A stretch of DNA of 64,000 nt from Shimia sp047124445. Lineage in GTDB: Bacteria > Pseudomonadota > Alphaproteobacteria > Rhodobacterales > Rhodobacteraceae. The position numbers were made by a program, and so were the translations under genes. Of this stretch, positions 17,211 to 25,603 are shown in pieces (the first letter of the stretch is position 1; every line of letters starts with the position of its first letter). The notes beneath the pieces are model-generated. The model saw only the letters and a list, made by a program, of their open reading frames with translations, was not told where the DNA came from and did no database searches. The DNA is taken from assembly GCF_047124445.1 (NCBI RefSeq), contig NZ_CP138921.1:124001-188000 (forward strand), written 5' to 3'.

Positions 17211-17828
17211 ATGAGCGAGACAGGCATTTTGGGACCGGCATTGGCCGGGTTTGCGTTGGGGTTTTCGCTCATCATGGCGATTGGCGCGCAGAACGCCTTT
17301 GTCCTGCGCCAAGGCTTACGTGGCGAATATGTGCTGCCACTGGTGCTGACCTGCGCGGTGAGCGACGCCATTTTGATCACTTTGGGCGTGGCGGGCTTTG
17401 GTGCGTTGATCGCGGCCAATCCCACCATGATTGAGTGGGTACGCTTTGGTGGCGCAGCGTTTTTGTTTGTCTATGGGGCCATGAACTTTAAGGCCGCTGC
17501 GGCGGGGGGAGAGGCCTTGCAGGACAAAGGTCGCACGGCAGGCAGTTTGGGCGCGGCTGTGATGACCTGTGTGTTGCTGACCTGGGCGAATCCACATGTG
17601 TATCTGGACACGGTTGTGCTGTTGGGCGGGATTTCCGCGCAATATGCGCCGGGGTGGGCCTTTGGGGCCGGTGCGGTGACCGCAAGCTTTGTGTTTTTCT
17701 TCTCACTGGGGTTTGGCGCCAAATTGTTGCGGCCGTTTTTTGTAAATCCGCGCTCCTGGCAGATTTTGGATGTGCTGGTCGGGCTGACCATGTGGGCGAT
17801 TGCCGCGAAACTGATCTGGGGCATGTGA
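17211..17828 (+). CDS. lysE: LysE/ArgO family basic amino acid exporter
   Basis: A 205-residue inner-membrane protein with six hydrophobic helices and the family-defining N-terminus LAGFALGFSLIMAIGAQNAFVLRQGL. The TWANPHVYLDTVVLLGG segment matches the conserved NP(H)xYLD motif. LysE exports lysine and/or arginine when the internal pool is high, e.g. during peptide use. The ATG at 17211 puts the usual 20 residues before the GAQNAF motif; an upstream ATG at 17184 is the alternative. It is divergent from the argP pair with a candidate operator in between. Confidence 0.88.
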   Translation: MSETGILGPALAGFALGFSLIMAIGAQNAFVLRQGLRGEYVLPLVLTCAVSDAILITLGVAGFGALIAANPTMIEWVRFGGAAFLFVYGAMNFKAAAAGGEALQDKGRTAGSLGAAVMTCVLLTWANPHVYLDTVVLLGGISAQYAPGWAFGAGAVTASFVFFFSLGFGAKLLRPFFVNPRSWQILDVLVGLTMWAIAAKLIWGM

Positions 17829-17882
17829 GGGGGCGCTGCCCCCGTCGGCGCAAACGCCGTCTCCCCCCGGGACATTTTAGGA
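17829..17882 (+). repeat. Post-stop GC repeat, copy 1
   Basis: GGGGGC/GCCCCC hairpin (17829-17843, loop GCT) directly after the lysE stop codon, followed by a smaller GGCG/CGCC hairpin, a C-run and the tail GGGACATTTTAGG. It resembles the element at 43220-43257 in layout and tail. Confidence 0.6.
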
Positions 17883-17994
17883 AGGAGAAGAGTGGGGCGT
17901 TGTGTGAGGTTGCGCACATAAGTTGTGGGGACTTGCCTGTTTTGTGCGGCAGGGGAATGGCCATATCCTGAGGGTAGCAAGTCAGGAGGACGCC

Positions 17995-18939
17995 ATGAGT
18001 TGGAACCCAGCCTTAGAGCCCACATTGCCAGATGCCACCGCATTGGAGGCGATTGAGACAGTCATCGTACCGCGTTCTCGAGACCTTGGCGGTTTTTCTG
18101 TGCGGCGGGCTTTGCCTGCGCCGAAGCGGCAGATGGTGGGGCCGTTTATCTTCTTTGATGAGGCGGGACCGGCGGAGTTTTTGACCGGGCAGGGCATTGA
18201 TGTGCGGCCGCATCCGCATATTGGACTGGGCACGGTGACATATTTGTATCGCGGTGAGTTTGAGCATCGCGACAGTTTGGGCACGCATCAGATGATTTAT
18301 CCGGGTGAGGTGAACTGGATGGTGGCCGGAAATGGCGTGACCCATTCGGAGCGCACATCGGAGGCGACACGTAAGGCGCCAAGCTCGCTGTTTGGGATAC
18401 AGACCTGGATTGCTTTGCCTGAGGAGCGTGAGGACGATCCGGCAGCGTTTGAGCATCACGGCAAAGAGGCGCTGCCGTTTCTGGAAGGCGAAGGCAAAGA
18501 GGTGCGGTTGATCCTGGGCGATGCATGGGGGGAACGCGCGCCAGTCAGCATGATGTCGGAGACGTTTTATGCCGATGTGGCCTTGCAAGCCGGGGCTAAG
18601 CTGCCGATGCCGGATAATCACGAGGATCGGGGCTTGTATGTGGTGGACGGCGCCGTGGAGATCGCCGGGGACGTGTTTGAGCCGGGGCGTATGGTGGTGT
18701 TTCGGCCCGGAGATGCGATCACGGTCACGGCGGGGCCGCAGGGGGCGCGTTTGATGGCGCTGGGCGGGGCGACGATGAATGGGCCGCGCTATATCTCGTG
18801 GAACTTTGTCAGCTCCAGCAAGGAGAAGATACAGGCTGCCAAAGCCGATTGGGCGGCGGGCGATTGGGCCGATGGGCGGTTTCAATTGCCGCCGGGGGAT
18901 GATGAGGAGTTTATCCCTTTGCCAGACAGGATGCTGTGA
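17995..18939 (+). CDS. Pirin family protein
   Basis: A 314-residue bicupin. RALPAPKRQMVGPFIFFDEAGPAEF, then HPHIGLGTVTYLYRGEFEHRDSLG and NWMVAGNGVTHSER are the metal-binding pirin signature in the N-terminal cupin; the second cupin is near residues 190-280. Pirins bind Fe and have been linked to quercetin dioxygenase activity and redox-sensitive transcriptional co-regulation; the role in bacteria is usually unclear. AGGAGG at 17984-17989 fixes the start. A -10-like TATCCT at 17964-17969 lies 25 bp upstream of the start codon. Confidence 0.9.
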   Translation: MSWNPALEPTLPDATALEAIETVIVPRSRDLGGFSVRRALPAPKRQMVGPFIFFDEAGPAEFLTGQGIDVRPHPHIGLGTVTYLYRGEFEHRDSLGTHQMIYPGEVNWMVAGNGVTHSERTSEATRKAPSSLFGIQTWIALPEEREDDPAAFEHHGKEALPFLEGEGKEVRLILGDAWGERAPVSMMSETFYADVALQAGAKLPMPDNHEDRGLYVVDGAVEIAGDVFEPGRMVVFRPGDAITVTAGPQGARLMALGGATMNGPRYISWNFVSSSKEKIQAAKADWAAGDWADGRFQLPPGDDEEFIPLPDRML

Positions 18940-19010
18940 CGCCGCGGCAAAATTTTGCTTAACAGGTTTCCTACCTCGACACTGCCGCCACGTCATGTCT
19001 ATGTGGCGGC

Positions 19011-19916
19011 ATGACGGATGAAAGTGCCACTTCCCCTTTGAAGGGCGTGTTTTGGATGCTTGTCACGGGCTTATGCTTTGTGGCGGTGACCGCGCTTGTG
19101 AAAATGGTGGGCACGCGGCTTCCTGCGTCGGAGACAGCGTTTCTGCGCTATGCGCTGGGCATTGTGTTTCTGATCCCGATGATCAAGCCCATTCTGGCGG
19201 CCAAGCTCACCAAGCGGCAGATTGGCTTGTTCAGCTTGCGCGGTGTCTTGCACACTGGCGCTGTGGTTGCGTGGTTCTTTGCCATGGCGCGTATTCCCAT
19301 CGCCGAAGTCACGGCGATGAACTATCTGTCGCCGGTCTATGTCACCATTGGGGCGGCGCTGTTTTTGGGGGAGAAGCTGGCGTTTCGGCGCATTGCGGCG
19401 GTGATTGTGGCCTTGATCGGCGTGACAATCATTTTGCGGCCTGGGTTTCGGGAGTTGAGCCCGGGACATTTTGCCATGCTGTTCACGGCGCTGGGTTTTG
19501 CTGGTGGATACCTGATTGCCAAACGCTTGAGTGAAGAGGTCAGCCCGACGGTGGTTGTGGGGATGTTGTCGGTGACGGTGACGATTGGGCTGGCGCCTTT
19601 GGCGTTGTCTGTTTGGGTGACGCCGACGTTGGAAGAGTTGGTGATCCTGTTTGGCGTGGCCTGTTTTGCCACGGCAGGGCATTACACGATGACCTTGGCT
19701 TTCAAAGCCGCGCCGGTGACGGTGACACAGCCGGTGAGTTTCTTGCAGATGGTCTGGGCGGTGTTGCTGGGCTGGATTGGCTTTGGCGAACAGCCCGATG
19801 TCTGGGTGCTTGTGGGCGCGATGACTATCATTGGCGCGATCAGCTTTATCACCTGGCGTGAAGCCATGCTGAAGCGGCGGCAGATCACGCCGCTTGTGGG
19901 GCAGACCAAGCTCTGA
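19011..19916 (+). CDS. DMT superfamily (EamA) transporter
   Basis: A 301-residue inner-membrane protein with ten predicted helices arranged as two EamA repeats (about 15-145 and 155-290). GVFWMLVTGLCFVAVTALVKMVG and the segment PIAEVTAMNYLSPVYVTIGAALFLGEKL are typical, the latter repeated in the second half as PVTVTQPVSFLQMVWAVLLGWIGFGEQP. These transporters usually export metabolites or amino acids; the substrate is unknown. It stands between the pirin gene and a secreted-protein gene with no clear functional partner. Confidence 0.88.
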   Translation: MTDESATSPLKGVFWMLVTGLCFVAVTALVKMVGTRLPASETAFLRYALGIVFLIPMIKPILAAKLTKRQIGLFSLRGVLHTGAVVAWFFAMARIPIAEVTAMNYLSPVYVTIGAALFLGEKLAFRRIAAVIVALIGVTIILRPGFRELSPGHFAMLFTALGFAGGYLIAKRLSEEVSPTVVVGMLSVTVTIGLAPLALSVWVTPTLEELVILFGVACFATAGHYTMTLAFKAAPVTVTQPVSFLQMVWAVLLGWIGFGEQPDVWVLVGAMTIIGAISFITWREAMLKRRQITPLVGQTKL

Positions 19917-19973
19917 GATTTGCCACAGCGATGTAAGTGCGCCTATCCTGAGGAAAATCGGGAGGGTGGCACT

Positions 19974-21059
19974 ATGAGATCAACTTTCTGGATGGTCGGG
20001 TGTGCGGCGGCGGTGACGCTGCCGGTGGCTGCGCGGGCGGGGTTGGAAATCTGTAACGAGGCTGGTTTTTCGCAAAGCGTGGCGTTGGCGTACAAGGATG
20101 GGGATGCCTATCGCTCCCGCGGATGGTGGAACCTTGACCCGGGTGAGTGCGACACGCCGGTGACTGGCGATCTGAAGCGGCGGTATTACTACGTCTTTGC
20201 CACTGCGCGTGGCTATGAGTTTGATCCGGCGGAGCGGTATAGTTTTTGCACAGAGCTCTCCGGATTTTCGATTGTCGGGGATGAAGATTGCGTGGCGCGT
20301 GGCTATGACAAATCCATGTTTGCCAAGATCGACACCGGCAAAACGGCCAAAGATTATCGGTTGAATATCAAAGCGGGGATTTTCACGGCGCTGGAGACGG
20401 GGGACGCAGGCGGTGCGACCGCAACGCCACCTGCGGAGATGGTTTATACGACGGAGTCCGAAGCACGGCGGATTTTGCCGCTTTATATGCCGATGGAGAA
20501 CTCCGGGTTCTTTGGAGAGCCGTTTTCGCAGGTCGGTATTTTTCAGGGCTGCGCCTTTGAATATGAGGACGCGTTTTGTAGCTTTCATGCGGAAGGCTGG
20601 AAGTATTACGTGAACTACGGCAACGGCACCGAGGATGCCTTGCTGGACGCGCTGGAGTTTCTGCCGGTGGGCACGCCGGTGGCCTTTGGTGGCGACATGA
20701 TCAGCTATGGCGATATCACGGTGGATACGGTGATCCGCGAAGTGAGTTACTTTCCGGAGCTTGATCCCTATCAGCATATTCGAGAAGCGATGATGGGGAT
20801 GTGGCGCGATATGACAGACGCGACGGCGCAAGTCTTGATTGAAGGCGCGGAGTGGACGGATTTGTATAATGGCGAGCCTGCGGCAACGTATTTTCTGCAG
20901 ATCGCGCCGGGGTGTGACGCGGGGCCAGGTGGGCCGGTGTTGTTGCAGACCAATCCGGAGGACCGCGAGCCTTACTGTTACATGATCGACAGTGTCACGG
21001 ATGAGGAGATGGTACTCTACTATTACGGTAACCCGCAGCCCTTCGTTTATCGGCGATGA
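19974..21059 (+). CDS. Secreted DUF1036 protein with extra C-terminal module
   Basis: A 361-residue exported protein. A signal peptide ends near residue 22 (LPVAARA). Residues about 24-132 match DUF1036: ICNEAGFSQSVALAYKDG, GWWNLDPGEC, FCTELSGFSIVGDEDCVARGY. Residues about 180-361 form a second module that is clearly paralogous to the protein at 22714-23370: GEPFSQVGIFQGCAFEYEDAFC, LDPYQHIR and GGPVLL...YCYMI align, keeping four cysteines. GGAGG at 19961-19965 sets the ATG at 19974. It precedes choline sulfatase on the same strand by 73 bp. Function unknown. Confidence 0.78.
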   Translation: MRSTFWMVGCAAAVTLPVAARAGLEICNEAGFSQSVALAYKDGDAYRSRGWWNLDPGECDTPVTGDLKRRYYYVFATARGYEFDPAERYSFCTELSGFSIVGDEDCVARGYDKSMFAKIDTGKTAKDYRLNIKAGIFTALETGDAGGATATPPAEMVYTTESEARRILPLYMPMENSGFFGEPFSQVGIFQGCAFEYEDAFCSFHAEGWKYYVNYGNGTEDALLDALEFLPVGTPVAFGGDMISYGDITVDTVIREVSYFPELDPYQHIREAMMGMWRDMTDATAQVLIEGAEWTDLYNGEPAATYFLQIAPGCDAGPGGPVLLQTNPEDREPYCYMIDSVTDEEMVLYYYGNPQPFVYRR

Positions 21060-21132
21060 TTTGTCGCGAAACGTCTTGAGCTTGGGATGGCGGTGTTCCT
21101 AGGGTGTGAGAAATCGTCGAAGGAGCCTGCGC

Positions 21133-22641
21133 ATGTCCCGTCCCAACATCCTGATTTTTATGGTGGATCAGCTCAACGGGACATTTTTCCCGGACGGGCC
21201 TGCAGAGTGGTTGCATGCGCCGAACTTAAAGAAGCTGGCGGCGCGGTCGACGCGGTTTCAAAACGCTTACACGGCCAGTCCGTTGTGCGCGCCGGGACGG
21301 GCGGCGTTTATGTCGGGACAGTTGCCGAGCGGGACAGGTGTTTATGACAACGCGGCGGAGTTTGTCTCGTCGATCCCAACTTATGCGCACCACTTGCGGA
21401 GGGCTGGGTATCAGACCTGCCTGTCCGGCAAGATGCATTTTGTCGGGCCGGATCAGCTGCATGGGTTTGAGGAGCGGCTGACCACGGACATTTATCCGCC
21501 GGATTTTGGCTGGACGCCGGATTACCGCAAGCCGGGAGAGCGCATTGAATGGTGGTATCACAACATGGGCAGTGTGACTGGCGCGGGCGTGGCAGAGATA
21601 TCCAATCAGATGGAGTATGACGACGAAGTTGCCTATCACGCCACGCGCAAAGTCTATGATCTGGCGCGGGGGCACGATGAACGGCCGTGGTGTTTGACCG
21701 TGAGCTTCACCCATCCGCATGATCCCTATGTGGCGCGCAAGAAGTACTGGGATTTGTATGAAGACTGCGAGCACTTGCTGCCGGAGGTTGGGGCGATCCC
21801 ATATGAGGAGCAAGACACGCATTCCAAGCGCATTTTTGACGCCAATGACTGGCGCAGTTTCGACATTACAGAGGAAGATGTGCGCCGGTCTCGTCGGGCG
21901 TATTTTGCCAATATCTCCTATCTGGATGACAAGATCGGCGAGGTGATGGAGGCGCTGGAGGCCACGCGGCAAGAGGCCGTTATTCTGTTTGTGAGTGACC
22001 ATGGCGATATGCTGGGTGAGCGCGGGCTGTGGTTCAAAATGAGCTTTTATGAGGGCTCCAGCCGGGTGCCGATGATGGTGGCGGCTCCGAATATGGAACC
22101 CGGATTGGTGACCACGCCGGTGAGCAACATCGATGTCTGTCCAACGCTGTGCGAATTGGCGGGGGTGAGCATGGAGGAGGTCATGCCTTGGACAACGGGA
22201 GAGAGCCTTGTGCATTTGGGGCAGGGCGGGGAACGCGACACACCGGTGGCGATGGAATATGCCGCCGAAGCGTCTTATGCGCCGATGGTGTCGCTGCGCT
22301 ATGGCAAGTGGAAGTACAATCGCTGCGCGCTGGACCCGGATCAGCTGTTTGATTTGGAGGCGGATCCCCATGAGTTGACCAACCTGGCGGAGGAACCCGC
22401 GCATCAAGGCATGGTGCAGAGCTTGCGGGCCAAATCAGAGGCGCGTTGGGATCTGGCGGCGTTTGATGCGGCGGTGCGCGAAAGTCAGGCGCGGCGTTGG
22501 GTGGTCTATGAAGCGTTGCGGGAGGGCGGCTATTTTCCGTGGGATTATCAACCCTTGCAAAAGGCCTCGGAGCGCTACATGCGCAACCACATGGACCTGA
22601 ATGTGGTGGAGGAAAATCAGCGCTTTCCGCGTGGGGAGTAG
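21133..22641 (+). CDS. betC: Choline-sulfatase
   Basis: A 502-residue type I sulfatase that splits choline-O-sulfate to choline and sulfate. The formylglycine motif is SPLCAPGR with Cys52, the residue oxidised to formylglycine; metal ligands are in NILIFMVDQ near the start and in FVSDHGDMLGERGLWFK. WTPDYRKPGERIEWWYHNMGSV and the C-terminal extension (FPWDYQPLQKASERYMRNHMDLN) are characteristic of BetC and, with betI/betB/betA next to it, support the substrate. The ATG at 21133 has AAGGAG upstream. No signal peptide, as usual for BetC, so choline sulfate would have to be imported. Confidence 0.93.
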   Translation: MSRPNILIFMVDQLNGTFFPDGPAEWLHAPNLKKLAARSTRFQNAYTASPLCAPGRAAFMSGQLPSGTGVYDNAAEFVSSIPTYAHHLRRAGYQTCLSGKMHFVGPDQLHGFEERLTTDIYPPDFGWTPDYRKPGERIEWWYHNMGSVTGAGVAEISNQMEYDDEVAYHATRKVYDLARGHDERPWCLTVSFTHPHDPYVARKKYWDLYEDCEHLLPEVGAIPYEEQDTHSKRIFDANDWRSFDITEEDVRRSRRAYFANISYLDDKIGEVMEALEATRQEAVILFVSDHGDMLGERGLWFKMSFYEGSSRVPMMVAAPNMEPGLVTTPVSNIDVCPTLCELAGVSMEEVMPWTTGESLVHLGQGGERDTPVAMEYAAEASYAPMVSLRYGKWKYNRCALDPDQLFDLEADPHELTNLAEEPAHQGMVQSLRAKSEARWDLAAFDAAVRESQARRWVVYEALREGGYFPWDYQPLQKASERYMRNHMDLNVVEENQRFPRGE

Positions 22642-22713
22642 ATCGCCACACGTGGGAGTAGATTGTTAAGGCTTGTGCCCCTAGGCTGCGGTCAACGCGA
22701 AGGGGATAGGTTT

Positions 22714-23370
22714 ATGATTTTTAAAACACTGAAATGCGCAGGTGCCGTGGTGATGCTGGCGGGCGCGGCGCAGGCGCAGATGTTCATCGATAGCGGCGTG
22801 GAGAGTGGCGTGCATGGCGAGCCGCTGGAAGACGTGGCGATGTTGCAGGGCTGTGTCTTTGAGCAGGAAGTGCCGAGTTGCGAACTGACCAGCAATGGGT
22901 TCACCTATTGGGTGAACTGGAACGAGCCGACGCCAAGTTACATTGTCGAGGCGATGGGCACGCTTTATGTGAATGCGCCGTTGTGGCTGCGGGCGGATAT
23001 TGTCTCGATGGGCGATATGTCGGCAGAACTGGCGGTACATGCTTTGCGTCATGATCCGTCGCTAGATCCTTATGCGGAAATCCGCGCCAATTTGCAGGGG
23101 CAGTGGGTGTTCGCCGCTGATCCGGCCTACACGTCCACCGTGTGGGGCGACCGGGTGACTGAGGAGATCAATGGGGACTACTCGTCAGAGTACACGCTGC
23201 AATTGGCGGACAGTTGTGAGAAGTCCAACGGGCAGGGGCCGGTGATGATTGCGCATATTGATCCTTGGAGCGAGCCGCCTTGCATGATCATTGAAGCGGT
23301 CACCGCGGATAAGATGATCATGCAATTGGCCGGGGGCGACGGCACGCTTTTCAAATACGTGCGGCCCTAA
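22714..23370 (+). CDS. Secreted protein paralogous to the C-terminal half of the 19974 protein
   Basis: A 218-residue exported protein of unknown function. The signal peptide is MIFKTLKCAGAVVMLAGAAQAQ, cut near residue 22. The mature part aligns with residues about 180-361 of the DUF1036 protein two genes upstream: GEPLEDVAMLQGCVFEQEVPSC (Cys47, Cys56), LDPYAEIR, GPVMIA and PPCMII. The four cysteines and spacing are kept, suggesting two disulfides in the periplasm. It lies 72 bp after betC on the same strand and ends 5 bp from the convergent betI, so it may be co-transcribed with betC. Confidence 0.75.
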   Translation: MIFKTLKCAGAVVMLAGAAQAQMFIDSGVESGVHGEPLEDVAMLQGCVFEQEVPSCELTSNGFTYWVNWNEPTPSYIVEAMGTLYVNAPLWLRADIVSMGDMSAELAVHALRHDPSLDPYAEIRANLQGQWVFAADPAYTSTVWGDRVTEEINGDYSSEYTLQLADSCEKSNGQGPVMIAHIDPWSEPPCMIIEAVTADKMIMQLAGGDGTLFKYVRP

Positions 23371-23375
23371 CGGGA

Positions 23376-23960
23376 TCAGCTTTCCGATTTTAGCATGAGG
23401 TCCGCCACTTCGCGGGCCTCTGTGCGTGCCTGAGCCGGGTTGAGGGGGGCGTCGGACTGTGCAGCCTCCAGCCAAACCCCATCCATATAGCATTGCAGAG
23501 CTTCACGCAGCGTTTCGCGGCGGTCGTCAGAGACAAGTGCGCGCAGTTCGGCGCGGAAGTGGGCGGTGACGCGGGCGCGGTTGATGCGGTGCAGGCGTTG
23601 CAGGCTTTCCGCATAGGGCGCGTTGGCCCAGAATTGCATCCAGATCGAGCATTGTTCGTTGGTGAAAAGCCGGTCTGAAAAGTTGGCGTCTATCACCGCC
23701 ATCAGCCGCTCATGCGGGGTTTTGGCGGTGGCGTAGCGCTCCAGCATCGCTTGTTTCAGCAAGGTCAGCAGGCGGCGCATGGTCGCCTCCATCAGCTTTT
23801 CCTTGGAGCCAAAATAGTAGTTGATCGAGGCCGCAGAGGCGCCGGCTTCGGCGGCAATTTCCGCCATAGTGACAACGGCGTAGCCCCGTTTGTGAACCGC
23901 CGTGATGGTGGCGTTGATCAACTCTTCATGTCGGATATCGCGGATACGTGTACGGCCCAT
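23376..23960 (-). CDS. betI: BetI, TetR-family repressor of choline genes
   Basis: A 194-residue repressor. The N-terminal TetR helix-turn-helix reads RHEELINATITAVHKRGYAVVTMAEIAAEAGASAASINYYFGSKEKLMEATMRRLL. The C-terminal ligand domain contains RLMAVIDANFSDRLFTNEQCSIWMQFWANAPYAESLQRLHRINRARV, the BetI-type choline-sensing region. It is divergent from betBA, with a palindromic operator candidate at 24014-24035 in the shared gap, the standard arrangement in which choline relieves repression. Confidence 0.92.
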   Translation of the reverse strand: MGRTRIRDIRHEELINATITAVHKRGYAVVTMAEIAAEAGASAASINYYFGSKEKLMEATMRRLLTLLKQAMLERYATAKTPHERLMAVIDANFSDRLFTNEQCSIWMQFWANAPYAESLQRLHRINRARVTAHFRAELRALVSDDRRETLREALQCYMDGVWLEAAQSDAPLNPAQARTEAREVADLMLKSES

Positions 23961-24013
23961 GGCGCCACTTTAGCGTGATCGCTCTCAGGGGCAATGTTGT
24001 TGTATCAATAAAA

Positions 24014-24035
24014 TTTTTAAATGGTCATTTAAAAA
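24014..24035. promoter_or_regulatory. 22-bp perfect inverted repeat, probable BetI operator
   Basis: Arms TTTTTAAATG (24014-24023) and CATTTAAAAA (24026-24035) around a central GT, in the betI-betB intergenic region. Size and symmetry suit a TetR-family dimer site. The assignment to BetI is by position. Confidence 0.72.
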
Positions 24036-24117
24036 ATAGTCACGTGATGATAGTTTGGCTGCCAGATTGAGAATCCGTGGGCCCGTGAGCGTGGCCGGCA
24101 CAGCAAAGGAACGCGCG

Positions 24118-25569
24118 ATGCAACTGCAACCAACGGCCAGCCATTTCATCAACGGGGCCTATGTGGAGGACACATCCGGCGCGCCGATTGAGATTGTCTA
24201 TCCGGCAACGGGTGAGGTGATCGGCACGGTATATGCGGCGACGCCATCGATCATTGACCAGGCGCTGGAGAGCGCGAAAGCGGGCCAAAAGATCTGGGCA
24301 GCGATGACGGGACGCGAACGTGGTCGCATCATGAGCCGGGCGGCAGCGATGATCATGGAGCGCAACCATGAGCTTTCCGTGCTGGAAACCTATGACACCG
24401 GTAAACCCTATCAGGAGACCATCGCGGTGGATGCGACTTCTGGCGCGGATGCGTTGGAGTATTTTGGCGGCCTGGCGGGCAGCCTGACCGGCGAGCATAT
24501 CCCGCTTGGGGAAGACTGGGTCTATACGGTACGCGAGCCGCTGGGTGTCTGTGTCGGCATCGGGGCGTGGAACTACCCGACCCAGATCGCCTGCTGGAAA
24601 GGTGCGCCTGCATTGGCGTGTGGCAATGCGATGGTGTTCAAGCCGTCTGAAACCACACCGATGTGCGCCTTAAAGGTAGCAGAAATCCTGCATGAGGCCG
24701 GTGTGCCTGCGGGTGTTTATAACGTCATCCAAGGCTTGGGCGAAGTTGGTGCGGCGTTGGTCAATGACCCGCGCGTGGACAAGGTTAGCCTGACCGGCTC
24801 GGTCCCAACCGGCAAGAAGGTGTATGCGGCGGCGGCCAGCCACATGAAGCATGTGACCATGGAGCTGGGCGGGAAATCTCCGCTGATTATCTTTGATGAT
24901 GCGGATGTCGAGAACGCCGTGGGTGGTGCTATTTTAGGCAACTTCTACAGTTCCGGTCAGGTGTGTTCCAACGGCACGCGGGTGTTTGTGCAGAAGGGCA
25001 TCAAGGAGAAGTTCCTGGCCCGTCTGGCGGAACGTCTGGGCACGGCGGTGATTGGCGATCCACTGGATGAGGCAACCAGCTTTGGGCCGATGGTGTCTGA
25101 GCGGCAGATGGACATTGTGCTGGGCTATATGGCCAAGGGTGTCGACGAAGGCGCGCGGTTGGTGTGCGGTGGCAAACGCATGGACCGCGACGGGTTCTTC
25201 CTGGAGCCAACGGTCTTTGCCGATGTCACTGATGACATGACCATCGCGCGGGAAGAGATTTTTGGGCCCGTCATGTCGGTCTTGGATTTTGACACCGAGG
25301 AAGAAGTGATCGCGCGGGCCAATGACACCGAATATGGCTTGTCTGCGGGTGTGTTTACGTCTGATCTGTCCCGTGGTCACCGTGTGATCGGGCAGTTGGA
25401 AGCAGGCAGCTGCTTTATCAACTCCTACAACGACGCGCCGGTGGAGGCGCCGTTTGGTGGGGTGAAGAATTCCGGTGTGGGACGTGAAAACTCCAAGGAA
25501 GCGATCAACCATTACAGTCAGGTGAAGTCGGTCTATGTGCGCATGGGCGACGTGGAAGCGCCTTACTAA
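24118..25569 (+). CDS. betB: Betaine-aldehyde dehydrogenase
   Basis: A 483-residue NAD(P)-dependent aldehyde dehydrogenase making glycine betaine from betaine aldehyde. Catalytic Glu is in MELGGKSPLIIF and the nucleophilic Cys in FYSSGQVCSNGTRVFV; the N-terminal HFINGAYVEDTSG and LEYFGGLAGSLTGEHIPLG segments are BetB-like. The ATG at 24118 follows AAAGGAACGCGCG. It is first in the betBA operon, with betA starting 34 bp downstream. Glycine betaine serves as osmoprotectant or as a carbon, nitrogen and methyl source. Confidence 0.95.
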   Translation: MQLQPTASHFINGAYVEDTSGAPIEIVYPATGEVIGTVYAATPSIIDQALESAKAGQKIWAAMTGRERGRIMSRAAAMIMERNHELSVLETYDTGKPYQETIAVDATSGADALEYFGGLAGSLTGEHIPLGEDWVYTVREPLGVCVGIGAWNYPTQIACWKGAPALACGNAMVFKPSETTPMCALKVAEILHEAGVPAGVYNVIQGLGEVGAALVNDPRVDKVSLTGSVPTGKKVYAAAASHMKHVTMELGGKSPLIIFDDADVENAVGGAILGNFYSSGQVCSNGTRVFVQKGIKEKFLARLAERLGTAVIGDPLDEATSFGPMVSERQMDIVLGYMAKGVDEGARLVCGGKRMDRDGFFLEPTVFADVTDDMTIAREEIFGPVMSVLDFDTEEEVIARANDTEYGLSAGVFTSDLSRGHRVIGQLEAGSCFINSYNDAPVEAPFGGVKNSGVGRENSKEAINHYSQVKSVYVRMGDVEAPY

Positions 25570-25603
25570 CCCTCCCTTTGGCAGCTCTGTCAGGAAGAAA
25601 AAT

